The translations under genes were made by a program, and so were the position numbers. DNA of 6,282 nucleotides from a bacterium (lineage in GTDB: Bacteria > Chloroflexota > Dormibacteria > UBA8260 > Bog-877). The stretch covers positions 1-6,282 of the forward strand of contig JAKAWF010000209.1 of assembly GCA_021817025.1 (NCBI GenBank), given 5' to 3'. Below the pieces are notes generated by a model. It did not search any database, was not told the origin of the DNA, and saw nothing but the letters and a program-made list of their open reading frames with translations. Below, one piece after another: positions 1 through 5,927 of this stretch. How positions within the stretch are numbered: the stretch's first letter is position 1; each line of letters starts with the position of its first letter.

Positions 1-134
1 TGATGCGCAAGGAGTTGCTCTTCGAGCAGGTGGTGGAGGGGGTCGGCATCGATCTCGGCCGCAGCCTGAGCGCTCGCGAAATCTTCTCCCTGGTGGGACT
101 CGAGCCCGCCCACGAGGGGCAGGCACCCAGCTGA
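1..134 (+). CDS. C-terminal end of an unrecognised protein (5' truncated by window)
   Basis: The reading frame is open from base 3 to a TGA stop at 132-134 and gives 43 residues that read like real protein, with an amphipathic mix of charged and hydrophobic residues (start MRKELLFEQVVEGVGIDLG, then a segment ending in LVGLEP). The ATG at base 3 is probably internal, because a 43-residue gene with no visible ribosome site is less likely than the tail of a longer one. I do not recognise the family and propose no function. It lies 97 nt upstream of the helicase-associated gene on the same strand, so the two could be co-transcribed, but a hairpin in the gap (154-176) leaves that open. The sequence just upstream of the window would settle its identity. 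Confidence 0.6.
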   Translation, partial: MRKELLFEQVVEGVGIDLGRSLSAREIFSLVGLEPAHEGQAPS

Positions 135-153
135 GGCTGGCCGGGGCCACTGA

Positions 154-176
154 CTGGAGCGCATGGGGCCCTCCAG
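154..176 (+). terminator. Weak hairpin in the gap after the partial gene
   Basis: CTGGAG (154-159) can pair with CTCCAG (171-176) around an 11-nt GC-rich loop, 20 nt after the stop of the partial gene. There is no T-run after it, so it is only a possible U-less terminator or a chance structure in GC-rich DNA. Confidence 0.2.
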
Positions 177-231
177 CAGGTGGTCAGGCTTCGTTCCAGC
201 CGCACTTTCCTGAGCAACCTCCCCGGTAGAA

Positions 232-1959
232 TTGCGGTTCGTGGCACGTGTTACCGTTCCGCCGCTGACTGTTCGGGAGGCGCTCAACCTGCGCACGGTG
301 GCGGGGCTCAGGGTCCTGACGGACCTCATCGCCTATCGCGGACCCGGTCACAAGCACGAACTGGTGGAGGCCCTGGTCGGATACCTGGCCGACCCGGCCA
401 ATCTCACCTCCGAGCTGGGGCGGCTTTCCGAGCTGGAGTCGGCCGCCGTGGCCGAGGCGGCCCACTCCGCGGATGGCCGGTTCAACGCCGGCGCGTTCCG
501 GGCCAAGTACGGGGACACACCGTCCGGGGCCGCAGGTTCTCGTCTCGCGCTCCTCTTCCTGGGTCCGAGCCAGATCCCGGCTGAGCTGTGCTCGCTTCTC
601 TCCGAGCTGACCCAGGCCCCCGCCGGCGCCCGTTTGGGCGGACTGGAGGAACTGGAGCAGCGGTCCGGTCTGACGGTGCGGATGATGGAGCTCGCCGGTC
701 TGGCGGACCTGGGCTCCGTGCTTCGTCTGTGCGAGGCGGGAGCGTTGCGCTGCAGCGACCGCACCAGGCGGCCCACCCAGGCCACCATGCTGGAGGTGGC
801 CCGGGTGCTGTCCGCCGGCGAGATCTACTCCGGTGGCCGGGGGGCTATCGCCGCCTTCGCGTGGCCGCTGTTGCTGCAGGCTGGGGGCCTGGCCGAGCTG
901 GTCGGGACCAAGCTCCGGCTGACCTCCAGGGGCCGCGCGGCCCTCACCGGGACCGCTCCCCTGACGATCCGGAATCTGTGGCAGCGCTGGATTGGCCACG
1001 GTCTGCTCGATGAGTTCAACCGGATCGATGAGATCAAGGGACAGTCCGGGCGGGGCGCCCTCACCAAGGTCGGCCCGCGCCGTCTGGCCGTGGCCGAGGG
1101 GCTGGCCAACTGTCCCGCTGACCAGTGGATCGCGGTGGACGACTTCTTCCGGTACCTGGAGGCCGAGGAGGCGGACCTGGAGGTGGCCAGGGATCCCTGG
1201 AAGCTCTACATCAGCGACCGCCAGTACGGCAGCCTGGGCTACGACGGCCACCATTCCTGGTCCATCCTCCAAGGCCGCTACGTGCTCTGCCTGATCTTCG
1301 AATATGCGGCCACCCTGGGTCTCGTGGATGTCGCCTATGTCGAGCCGGAGGACGCCCGCGACGATTTTTGCGACAACTGGGGTGCCGATGATCTCGACAC
1401 CCTGAGCCGCTACGACGGTCTGCTCCACTTCAGGGTCAACGGGCTCGGGGCCTATGTGCTGGGGCTGGCCCCGGATTACCAGGCCGCGCCGCCCAGTGCC
1501 CCGACGCAGTCGCTGCGGGTGCAGGCCAACTTCGAGGTGGTGGTCCCGGAGCCACTGGACCCCACCGGTCTCATGCTGCTCAGGGCCTACACCGAGCCCA
1601 AGGGCGACATGGTCTGGCGTCTCACCCGCGCGAGGTTGATGGCCGCCCTCGAGGAGGGCCGCGATCCCGCCGAGTTGGTGACATTCCTGGAGGCGCGTTC
1701 CGGGGGCAAGCTTCCCAATCCCGTGGCCGCGCTGATCGATGATGCGGTCTCGGCGGCGGGGCGGCTGCGCGACCTGGGCCGGGTGCGCCTGGTGGAGGTC
1801 GAGGATGCGGCCCTGCTGACCCTGATCAGTCGGGACAGCCGCATGGCCGGGCTCTGTCAGCGTCGAGGGGATCGCTACCTGGCGGTGCCCCTGGACAGGG
1901 AACGAGCCTTCCTCGGGGAGCTGCGGCGCCTCGGATACCCCCTGCGTCCACTCCGGTAG
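232..1959 (+). CDS. Helicase-associated protein with XPB-type Helicase_C_3 domain, no helicase motor
   Basis: A 575-residue cytoplasmic protein with no signal peptide or membrane segment. Residues about 425-535 resemble the Helicase_C_3 domain (XPB/Ssl2-like) of actinobacterial 'helicase-associated' proteins such as the Rv0862c type. This stretch has a strand around VQANFEVVVPEPLD, then a segment like YTEPKGDMVWRLTRARLMAA, then the helix pair EELVTFLEARS-type and NPVAALIDDAV. I see no Walker A or DEAH box, so it has no ATPase motor of its own. Residues 1-420 are helical with no family I can name; they may form winged-helix-like units. Relatives often sit beside an XPB-like helicase in actinobacteria, which suggests a DNA-repair or transcription accessory role, but none is visible here. 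The chosen start is TTG (232); GTG at 241 is an alternative, since neither has a clear Shine-Dalgarno and the conserved-looking part starts near residue 12. Codons are strongly GC at third positions, unlike the more relaxed secreted-protein genes downstream. Confidence 0.8.
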   Translation: MRFVARVTVPPLTVREALNLRTVAGLRVLTDLIAYRGPGHKHELVEALVGYLADPANLTSELGRLSELESAAVAEAAHSADGRFNAGAFRAKYGDTPSGAAGSRLALLFLGPSQIPAELCSLLSELTQAPAGARLGGLEELEQRSGLTVRMMELAGLADLGSVLRLCEAGALRCSDRTRRPTQATMLEVARVLSAGEIYSGGRGAIAAFAWPLLLQAGGLAELVGTKLRLTSRGRAALTGTAPLTIRNLWQRWIGHGLLDEFNRIDEIKGQSGRGALTKVGPRRLAVAEGLANCPADQWIAVDDFFRYLEAEEADLEVARDPWKLYISDRQYGSLGYDGHHSWSILQGRYVLCLIFEYAATLGLVDVAYVEPEDARDDFCDNWGADDLDTLSRYDGLLHFRVNGLGAYVLGLAPDYQAAPPSAPTQSLRVQANFEVVVPEPLDPTGLMLLRAYTEPKGDMVWRLTRARLMAALEEGRDPAELVTFLEARSGGKLPNPVAALIDDAVSAAGRLRDLGRVRLVEVEDAALLTLISRDSRMAGLCQRRGDRYLAVPLDRERAFLGELRRLGYPLRPLR

Positions 1960-2023
1960 GCGGGTGCCGCGGCGGCGCTGCGGAGTCTGGAACGGCAGGT
2001 GCGACGGCGATGTTGCCGCCAGT

Positions 2024-2041
2024 TCGCCCGGGCTCGGGCGA
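2024..2041 (+). terminator. GC hairpin 65 nt after the helicase-associated gene
   Basis: TCGCCCG (2024-2030) pairs perfectly with CGGGCGA (2035-2041) around a GGCT tetraloop. It is the first strong stem after the stop codon at 1957-1959. No T-tract follows, so if it terminates it would be of the U-less kind proposed for high-GC bacteria. Confidence 0.35.
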
Positions 2042-2276
2042 CGCGCCCATGGAAGACGCTCAGGTGGGCACGGCCAAGGTTGGGGCCCACTTCGCTGTGC
2101 TCGCGGCCGCGGCCCCTCACCGCGGTCGTCACCATCCCCGACTGCGACCTCCCCAACGCCATCGCGGCTCCATCCCCTCTCGTCCCGTCATCCCTCGCAA
2201 CGTTCCCGCGGCTAACGCAAGTCCGGCCGAGCAATCAAGTAGGGATCGCGCCGCTCGCCGCCGTGGTCCACGCTGA

Positions 2277-2299
2277 GGGCGAGCGCCTTCTCGCTGCCC
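2277..2299. other. Bulged 8-bp hairpin in the intergenic region
   Basis: GGGC-G-AGCG pairs with CGCT-GCCC around a CCTTCT loop, with one bulged G at 2281. It lies close to a second hairpin (2335-2355) and to the near-palindrome CGTGG-T-CCACG at 2262-2272. No function is assigned, and chance pairing is common at this base composition. Confidence 0.25.
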
Positions 2300-2334
2300 A
2301 GTCCGGGAACAGCGGCGGGCGGCCGACGAATGCG

Positions 2335-2355
2335 TCTGGCGCGGCTGCCGCCAGA
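2335..2355. other. 7-bp perfect hairpin in the intergenic region
   Basis: TCTGGCG (2335-2341) pairs with CGCCAGA (2349-2355) around a 7-nt loop, followed at once by the palindrome TCCCGGGA (2356-2363). It could be part of a structured leader, an RNA element or a protein-binding site. No known RNA family is recognised. Confidence 0.25.
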
Positions 2356-2705
2356 TCCCGGGACCGCCCCTTCGCGCGCACCCATTGCGTGCCAGGACGT
2401 GGTTGCGACGTGACTGTCATGGTGCCGATTTGTCACGATCCATTGCGATCGGGGGCCGAGACTCGCCGCATGCAATCCGCGCTTGGAGCACAGACACTCG
2501 ATACCGCCGGTCACCTGGGGTGCCCCCTCAGCCTCGGATGGTTCGAGGTTGGCGGTTGGGTTGGGCAACGCCGGTGACCGTTGCCGAGACCTCGGACCGC
2601 TGCCGCCAATGCACCAGTGGCTGGCCGGAGTCGTCGCGTCCCCGCACTCCCCGTCGACATGGGTCAGACGTCCTGGCTGCTGGGATCGGCACTGCGGACT
2701 GGGAG

Positions 2706-2724
2706 CCCCCGTCGCCACGGTGGG
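2706..2724. other. GC-rich hairpin in the upstream region of the secreted-protein operon
   Basis: CCC-CCGT pairs with ACGG-(T)-GGG around a CGCC loop, with a single bulged T at 2721. The 3' arm runs into further G residues rather than a T-run, so it is not a classical terminator. The segment 2709-2719 is repeated at 2869-2879. Confidence 0.25.
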
Positions 2725-2767
2725 GGAGCGGCCCGGTCGAGCGGGTGGTCGGCAACATGGGCTTGGA

Positions 2768-2782
2768 AGTTCCCCGGGAACT
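2768..2782. promoter_or_regulatory. 15-bp dyad, possible operator
   Basis: AGTTCCC-C-GGGAACT is a perfect 7-bp inverted repeat around one central base, 165 nt upstream of the start codon at 2948. Compact dyads of this size are typical binding sites for dimeric regulators. No regulator gene is visible in the window, so the role is inferred from symmetry and position only. Confidence 0.3.
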
Positions 2783-2829
2783 GCGCGGATGCCGCCCTGG
2801 TGGGCGGGCCGCTGGTGCGGGCAATCCAG

Positions 2830-2845
2830 GCCCCGATTCCGGGGC
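2830..2845. other. 6-bp hairpin upstream of the secreted-protein operon
   Basis: GCCCCG and CGGGGC form a perfect stem around ATTC, about 100 nt before the first gene of the operon. It may belong to the 5' leader if transcription starts upstream. No T-run follows. Confidence 0.2.
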
Positions 2846-2935
2846 AGAGGCCGCCCGACCCTCACCGACCGTCGCCACGTTCACGGATACGAAGGAATAC
2901 GGCCGCCCTTCTTCAAATGCGGCCCGAGAGGACTG

Positions 2936-2940
2936 TGAGG
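2936..2940 (+). promoter_or_regulatory. Ribosome binding site of the TasA-like gene
   Basis: TGAGG lies 7 nt before the ATG at 2948, with a second purine-rich AGAGGA just upstream (2927-2932). This is the clearest Shine-Dalgarno in the window and supports the chosen start. A weak inverted repeat, GGCCGC (2901-2906) with GCGGCC (2919-2924), precedes it. Confidence 0.6.
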
Positions 2941-2947
2941 CGGGCAC

Positions 2948-3865
2948 ATGAATAGACAGAGAACGGCTTGGCGCTACGGAACGATTGCGCTGGCGGGGCT
3001 GGGGGGATCGGCGCTGATGGCCCTCACCGCGGCGGTGTCGCTGGGGGCCTTCACCGCGACCGTGGCCAGCAACGCCAACCGGGCGACTTCGGGCACGATC
3101 GTCCTTCACGAGGGAACCTCAACCACGACTTGCTTCTCGACGGCGACTGATGCGATCTCCGCCAACTCGAATACATGCGCCATCAATCTCTTCGCCGGGA
3201 TGACCAATGCCGTCCCCGGCGGAACTCCATCTTCAGTGACGGAGCCGTTTGCCAATGTGGGGAGTGTGAATGCAAGTTCATTCACCCTGCTTGGAGGGGC
3301 GTGCACAGTTGCCGCCAACCCGGCCGCCAGTCCCTATTACGGAACGGACACGGGGCAGGCATTCTCGCTCTCCTCACCATTGGGGACGGGGGCCGCGATC
3401 ACGGCTCTACCAGTCACTGGGTTGGGATTCCCGGTGGCGTCAGGGGATGCGCTCACGCTGGTGAGCGGATCCTACAATCAGGTGTTTACCGCCGCCGGGC
3501 CGGCCGGGTCGGGGGCGACCTCGATTCCGGTCACATCCGAGACCCCCAACTACGCCTACCCAACCACCTCCACTGGCACCGACATCACCCAGGGCTTCTG
3601 TGGCAAGGTGGACGTGACGATTGCGAACACCACGGCTGGCACTTGCGTCTTCCCCGCTGGTTCGGGCGCCTGCCCAAGCCTCTCCAGCTCGGCCACCCTG
3701 GCCTTGCTGGCGGCCGGCAGCAGTCAGACCCCGATTGCCCTCGGAGCGCTGGCGGCGGGTGCCACCGATACGCTTCAGTTCACGGTCGGGCTCGACTCCA
3801 GCGCCACCAACCCCGATCAGGCGTTGGCGGCATCTCTGCCCCTGACGTGGGAACTGAGTCAGTAG
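2948..3865 (+). CDS. Secreted TasA/camelysin-like protein with a six-Cys scaffold and a beta-rich insert
   Basis: A 305-residue exported protein, probably a surface or matrix fibre subunit. The N-terminus is basic (Arg3, 5 and 9), then hydrophobic to about residue 34, then reads GAFTATVASNANRATSGTIV. This is the pattern of SipW-dependent signals followed by the first strand of TasA/CalY (Bacillus TasA has AFNDIKSKDATFASGTLDL at this point). Cleavage is likely near Ala34. Six cysteines (62, 77, 119, 218, 233, 242) match those of the next gene's product. Residues about 121-216 form an insert rich in Gly, Ser, Thr and Pro with beta-like segments (TALPVTGLGF, GATSIPVTSETPNYAYP). The C-terminal part (217-305) carries LALLAAG and LPLTWEL strands; there is no C-terminal membrane anchor or LPxTG. 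The mature part has only one Arg (45) and one Lys (220) against about a dozen acidic residues. It is first in an operon with the LamG paralogue (4-nt gap) and a SipW-type peptidase. The family assignment rests on signal pattern and context, not on a whole-length match. Confidence 0.75.
   Translation: MNRQRTAWRYGTIALAGLGGSALMALTAAVSLGAFTATVASNANRATSGTIVLHEGTSTTTCFSTATDAISANSNTCAINLFAGMTNAVPGGTPSSVTEPFANVGSVNASSFTLLGGACTVAANPAASPYYGTDTGQAFSLSSPLGTGAAITALPVTGLGFPVASGDALTLVSGSYNQVFTAAGPAGSGATSIPVTSETPNYAYPTTSTGTDITQGFCGKVDVTIANTTAGTCVFPAGSGACPSLSSSATLALLAAGSSQTPIALGALAAGATDTLQFTVGLDSSATNPDQALAASLPLTWELSQ
3308..3595 (+). other. Insert module between Cys3 and Cys4 of the TasA-like protein
   Basis: This encodes residues 121-216, the stretch with no counterpart by simple alignment in the second secreted protein, which carries LamG domains at the same point. 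The pattern is an exposed, glycine-rich all-beta module: ITALPVTGLGFPVASGD, then LTLVSGSYNQVFTA, then GATSIPVTSETPNYAY. I recall similar short motifs from other bacterial and phage surface proteins, but from memory only. It may be a display or adhesion loop. Boundaries are set by the flanking cysteines and are approximate. Confidence 0.45.
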
Positions 3866-3869
3866 TCCG

Positions 3870-5927
3870 ATGCGTCTGATGAGGTCGATGCACCCCGGCC
3901 ACCTGCTGTGGGCGGCCGGGGTGCTGGGGACGGCGTTGGTGGCGTCGGCGGCGACCGGCGCCACCGGCGGCTTCAATGGGGCGGTGATCAACACGCCCCA
4001 GGCGGGCAGCGGTGCGCTGGTGACGCAGGTTGCTGCGGACAGCGCCACCTGCGTCTCCAGCGGGGACGCTGTTTCCAGCGACTCGGAGCCCTGCCCAACC
4101 CCCCTGCTGCCAGCGGGGGCGATCCCGGCTCCAACCGCGCCCCTGACCGGCACGGCGACGGTCAGCGACTTGGGCAGCAGCAGTGGGACCGGCATGCTCA
4201 CCGGCGCAACCTGTGGCGCCCTGGGTGCTTCCGATGCCAGTGGGAATGGCGATTCCGGCTTGATCTACCAGGGGGTCGCCGGCGCGGCCGGTCCCTTCGC
4301 CGGCAGTCGGAGCTTGTCCTTCGACGGCAGCACCGGCTGGTTGCAGACGGCCACTTCCCACAATGGGCCCTCTCCGATTACGGAGCTGGCTTGGTTCAAG
4401 ACCACTGGAGAGGGCACCATCCTGGCCGATACCAGTTCCCAGAGCAACAGTGGCCAGACTGGATGGGACCGTCAAGTGTGGGTCGACGGCGCCGGGAACC
4501 TGGTCTATGGGGTCTATCCAGGCAGTATCCAGGAGGTGGTCAGCACGGCGGTGTACAACACCGGGCAGTGGTATTTCGTGGTCGCCAGCGTGGGACCGGC
4601 CGGAGAGGAACTCTACGTGGATGGGGCCTTGGCAGCGCCGGTCAACACCGGCGCCACCAGCGCTCAGAATTACACTGGCTGGTTTCACATTGGGTGGGGA
4701 TCCGAGCAATCCTGGGCCAACGCCCCGACCAGTGCCTACTTCGGGGGCGCGATTGCGGATGCCGCCGTCTTTGCCGGACAGCTGACCGCGGCCCAGGTGG
4801 GCGCGCTCTATGCGGCCGGGACGAGCCAGCCCACTTTCGCCAGCGCCGTCGAGTCCGGAACCCCAGCCCCACTGGCCTTCTGGCCTTTGCAGAACACCGG
4901 GTACGTCTATCCATACGCCATTCCCGGAGGGACATCGACCTTCCCTGATGCCTCAGGCAATGGGAACACCGGGACCGGCCAAGGCGGGGTGACGCAGGGG
5001 AGCGCGGGTCCGTATGCCGGGGGGCTGGCGGCCAGCTTCAATGGCGCGGGCTATGTGGAGACGACCAATGCCAGCAATCCCCAGGTGTTGAGTGAATCGG
5101 TCTGGTTCAAGACCACAAGTGGAGGGGTGGTCATGGGGATGACCAACTTGCAAACCAATGCCGCCCCCAATCAATGGGACCGAGCCATTTGGCTTGATGC
5201 TGGTGGCCAGGTGGTGTATGGAGATTACCCCGGTTCGACCCAGGAGGTGATCAGTCCCGGTGCCTATGCCAACGGGGCCTGGCACCTGGCGGTGGCCGAG
5301 GTCGGGCCGGCTGGGGAGCAGCTGTACGTGGATGGGTCCCTGGTGGCTGCCAATGTCACCGACACCACTCCCCAGAGCTACGATGGCTGGTGGCACCTGG
5401 GTTGGGGTAACGAGACTGACGGGTGGCCGAATCCTCCCAACAGCAACTACTTCTCCGGCAGTCTCGCCGATGCCGCAGTCTACGGTACCCAGCTCACCGC
5501 CAGTCAGGTCAGCAGTCTGTGGGTTGCCACCTCCCAGACCGCTGAGGCGTCGGCCGTCCTGGCGCTCGCCCCCACGTCCTTTTGGACTCTCGGGCAGAGC
5601 AATGCGGGGGTCTGTGGGTCGGTGGGCCTGAGCATCCAGGAGACGAATGGAACCACCACCACTTGTCTTGTCCCGGCCCTGGCCGGAGCCTGTCCGGCCT
5701 TGACTGGTAGCGGGGATCAAACCCTCGAGTCAATGGTGGGAAGTGCCCTGAGTCTGCAATCCATAGCGGGCGGGGCCAGTGCCCAGTTGACCTTCCGGTT
5801 GGTGCAGGAGGGGACCATCCCCAGTGGCTATGGGGGGCTGCATCCAACCCTGCCGTTGGCCGCGTCCCTGGCCAGTCCCGGCTGGGTCGGGATGGTCAGC
5901 TATCCTCTCGAGAGTCTGGTACTGTGA
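3870..5927 (+). CDS. Secreted protein with a six-Cys TasA-like scaffold carrying two LamG domains
   Basis: A 685-residue exported protein, likely a surface or matrix adhesin. A short basic start and hydrophobic run (to about residue 33) precede GGFNGAVINTPQAGSGALV, which parallels the SipW-type junction of the preceding gene. Scaffold cysteines are at 61, 75, 115, 582, 599 and 608. The C-terminal part (about 579-685) aligns with the end of the upstream protein (CGSVGLSIQ against CGKVDVTIA; ACPALTGSG against ACPSLSSSA; shared LPL/LAAS segments). Between Cys3 and Cys4 lie two concanavalin-like LamG (Laminin_G_3) domains, about 122-315 and 338-552. Each has a DASGNG turn, WFKTT, WDR, YPGS-QEV, GPAGE-LYVDG, W-H-GWG and ADAAV. 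Such domains bind sugars or proteins; the ligand is unknown. There is no C-terminal anchor. Lys is almost absent (177 and 414 only). The ATG at 3870 follows the upstream stop by 4 nt, which suggests translational coupling; ATGs at 3879 and 3888 are alternatives and no start has a strong ribosome site. The stop overlaps the peptidase start. Confidence 0.8.
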   Translation: MRLMRSMHPGHLLWAAGVLGTALVASAATGATGGFNGAVINTPQAGSGALVTQVAADSATCVSSGDAVSSDSEPCPTPLLPAGAIPAPTAPLTGTATVSDLGSSSGTGMLTGATCGALGASDASGNGDSGLIYQGVAGAAGPFAGSRSLSFDGSTGWLQTATSHNGPSPITELAWFKTTGEGTILADTSSQSNSGQTGWDRQVWVDGAGNLVYGVYPGSIQEVVSTAVYNTGQWYFVVASVGPAGEELYVDGALAAPVNTGATSAQNYTGWFHIGWGSEQSWANAPTSAYFGGAIADAAVFAGQLTAAQVGALYAAGTSQPTFASAVESGTPAPLAFWPLQNTGYVYPYAIPGGTSTFPDASGNGNTGTGQGGVTQGSAGPYAGGLAASFNGAGYVETTNASNPQVLSESVWFKTTSGGVVMGMTNLQTNAAPNQWDRAIWLDAGGQVVYGDYPGSTQEVISPGAYANGAWHLAVAEVGPAGEQLYVDGSLVAANVTDTTPQSYDGWWHLGWGNETDGWPNPPNSNYFSGSLADAAVYGTQLTASQVSSLWVATSQTAEASAVLALAPTSFWTLGQSNAGVCGSVGLSIQETNGTTTTCLVPALAGACPALTGSGDQTLESMVGSALSLQSIAGGASAQLTFRLVQEGTIPSGYGGLHPTLPLAASLASPGWVGMVSYPLESLVL
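4233..4892 (+). repeat. LamG repeat unit 1 (DASGNG to FWPL)
   Basis: This codes for residues 122-341, from the first DASGNG through the LamG body to the strand LAFWPL. It is clearly related to the unit at 4947-5594, sharing WFKTT, WDR, VYG-YPGS, GPAGE-LYVDG and GWG motifs in the same order. The FWPL strand, normally the first strand of a LamG domain, comes at the end of this unit; the first domain has no recognisable FWPL before its DASGNG. The units have diverged, so this is an old duplication rather than a recent one. Confidence 0.65.
4947..5594 (+). repeat. LamG repeat unit 2 (DASGNG to FWTL)
   Basis: This codes for residues 360-575 and is the second copy of the tandem unit, ending in PTSFWTLG just before the fourth scaffold cysteine (582). 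It has the same motif order as unit 1, with changes such as WWHLGWG for WFHIGWG and GMTNLQTN for ADTSSQSN. The trailing FWTL strand is the counterpart of FWPL in unit 1. Confidence 0.65.

Larger units (their letters stand above)
1960..2947. other. Long intergenic region (about 990 bases) without a supported gene
   Basis: No frame on either strand gives a believable protein. The long open frames here are rich in Pro, Arg, Gly, Cys and Trp, lack domain-like hydrophobic patterning, overlap each other on both strands and have no convincing ribosome sites. I see no tRNA, rRNA or CRISPR. The region holds several GC-rich hairpins (2024-2041, 2277-2299, 2335-2355, 2706-2724, 2830-2845), a 15-bp dyad (2768-2782) and an 11-nt direct repeat, CCGTCGCCACG, at 2709-2719 and 2869-2879. 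It most likely carries the terminator of the helicase-associated gene plus a long promoter and leader for the secreted-protein operon. A decayed gene or an unannotated structured RNA is also possible. Confidence 0.5.

Noticed and set aside
184..1428. A 414-codon open frame on the minus strand opposite the helicase-associated gene
   Set aside because: It mirrors a clearly coding + strand gene in GC-rich DNA, where antisense frames stay open by chance; its translation is Gly/Gln/Pro/Arg-rich with no domain pattern.
2541..2556. GGTTCGAGGTT, resembling a tRNA T-loop
   Set aside because: The flanking bases do not form the 5-bp T-arm, and no acceptor or anticodon arm is found around it.
1999..2577. 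A 192-codon + strand open frame in the intergenic region
   Set aside because: The product is rich in Arg, Pro and Cys with no domain-like pattern, has no ribosome site and overlaps open frames on both strands.
2212..2865. A 217-codon minus-strand open frame in the intergenic region
   Set aside because: The product is low-complexity Pro/Arg/Gly/Ser text. Its last 30 residues look slightly more protein-like, but not enough to call a gene or pseudogene.
3866..3869. A possible terminator or separate promoter between the two secreted-protein genes
   Set aside because: The gap is only 4 nt and there is no hairpin; the genes are better read as one operon.
3440..4709. Two long minus-strand open frames opposite the secreted-protein genes
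   Set aside because: The + strand products have signal peptides, paired cysteines and domain repeats; the minus frames are their shadows.
5800..5927. A possible C-terminal cell-wall sorting signal or membrane anchor in the LamG protein
   Set aside because: There is no LPxTG-like motif with hydrophobic run and basic tail; the end (YPLESLVL) looks like a final beta strand matching the upstream paralogue.
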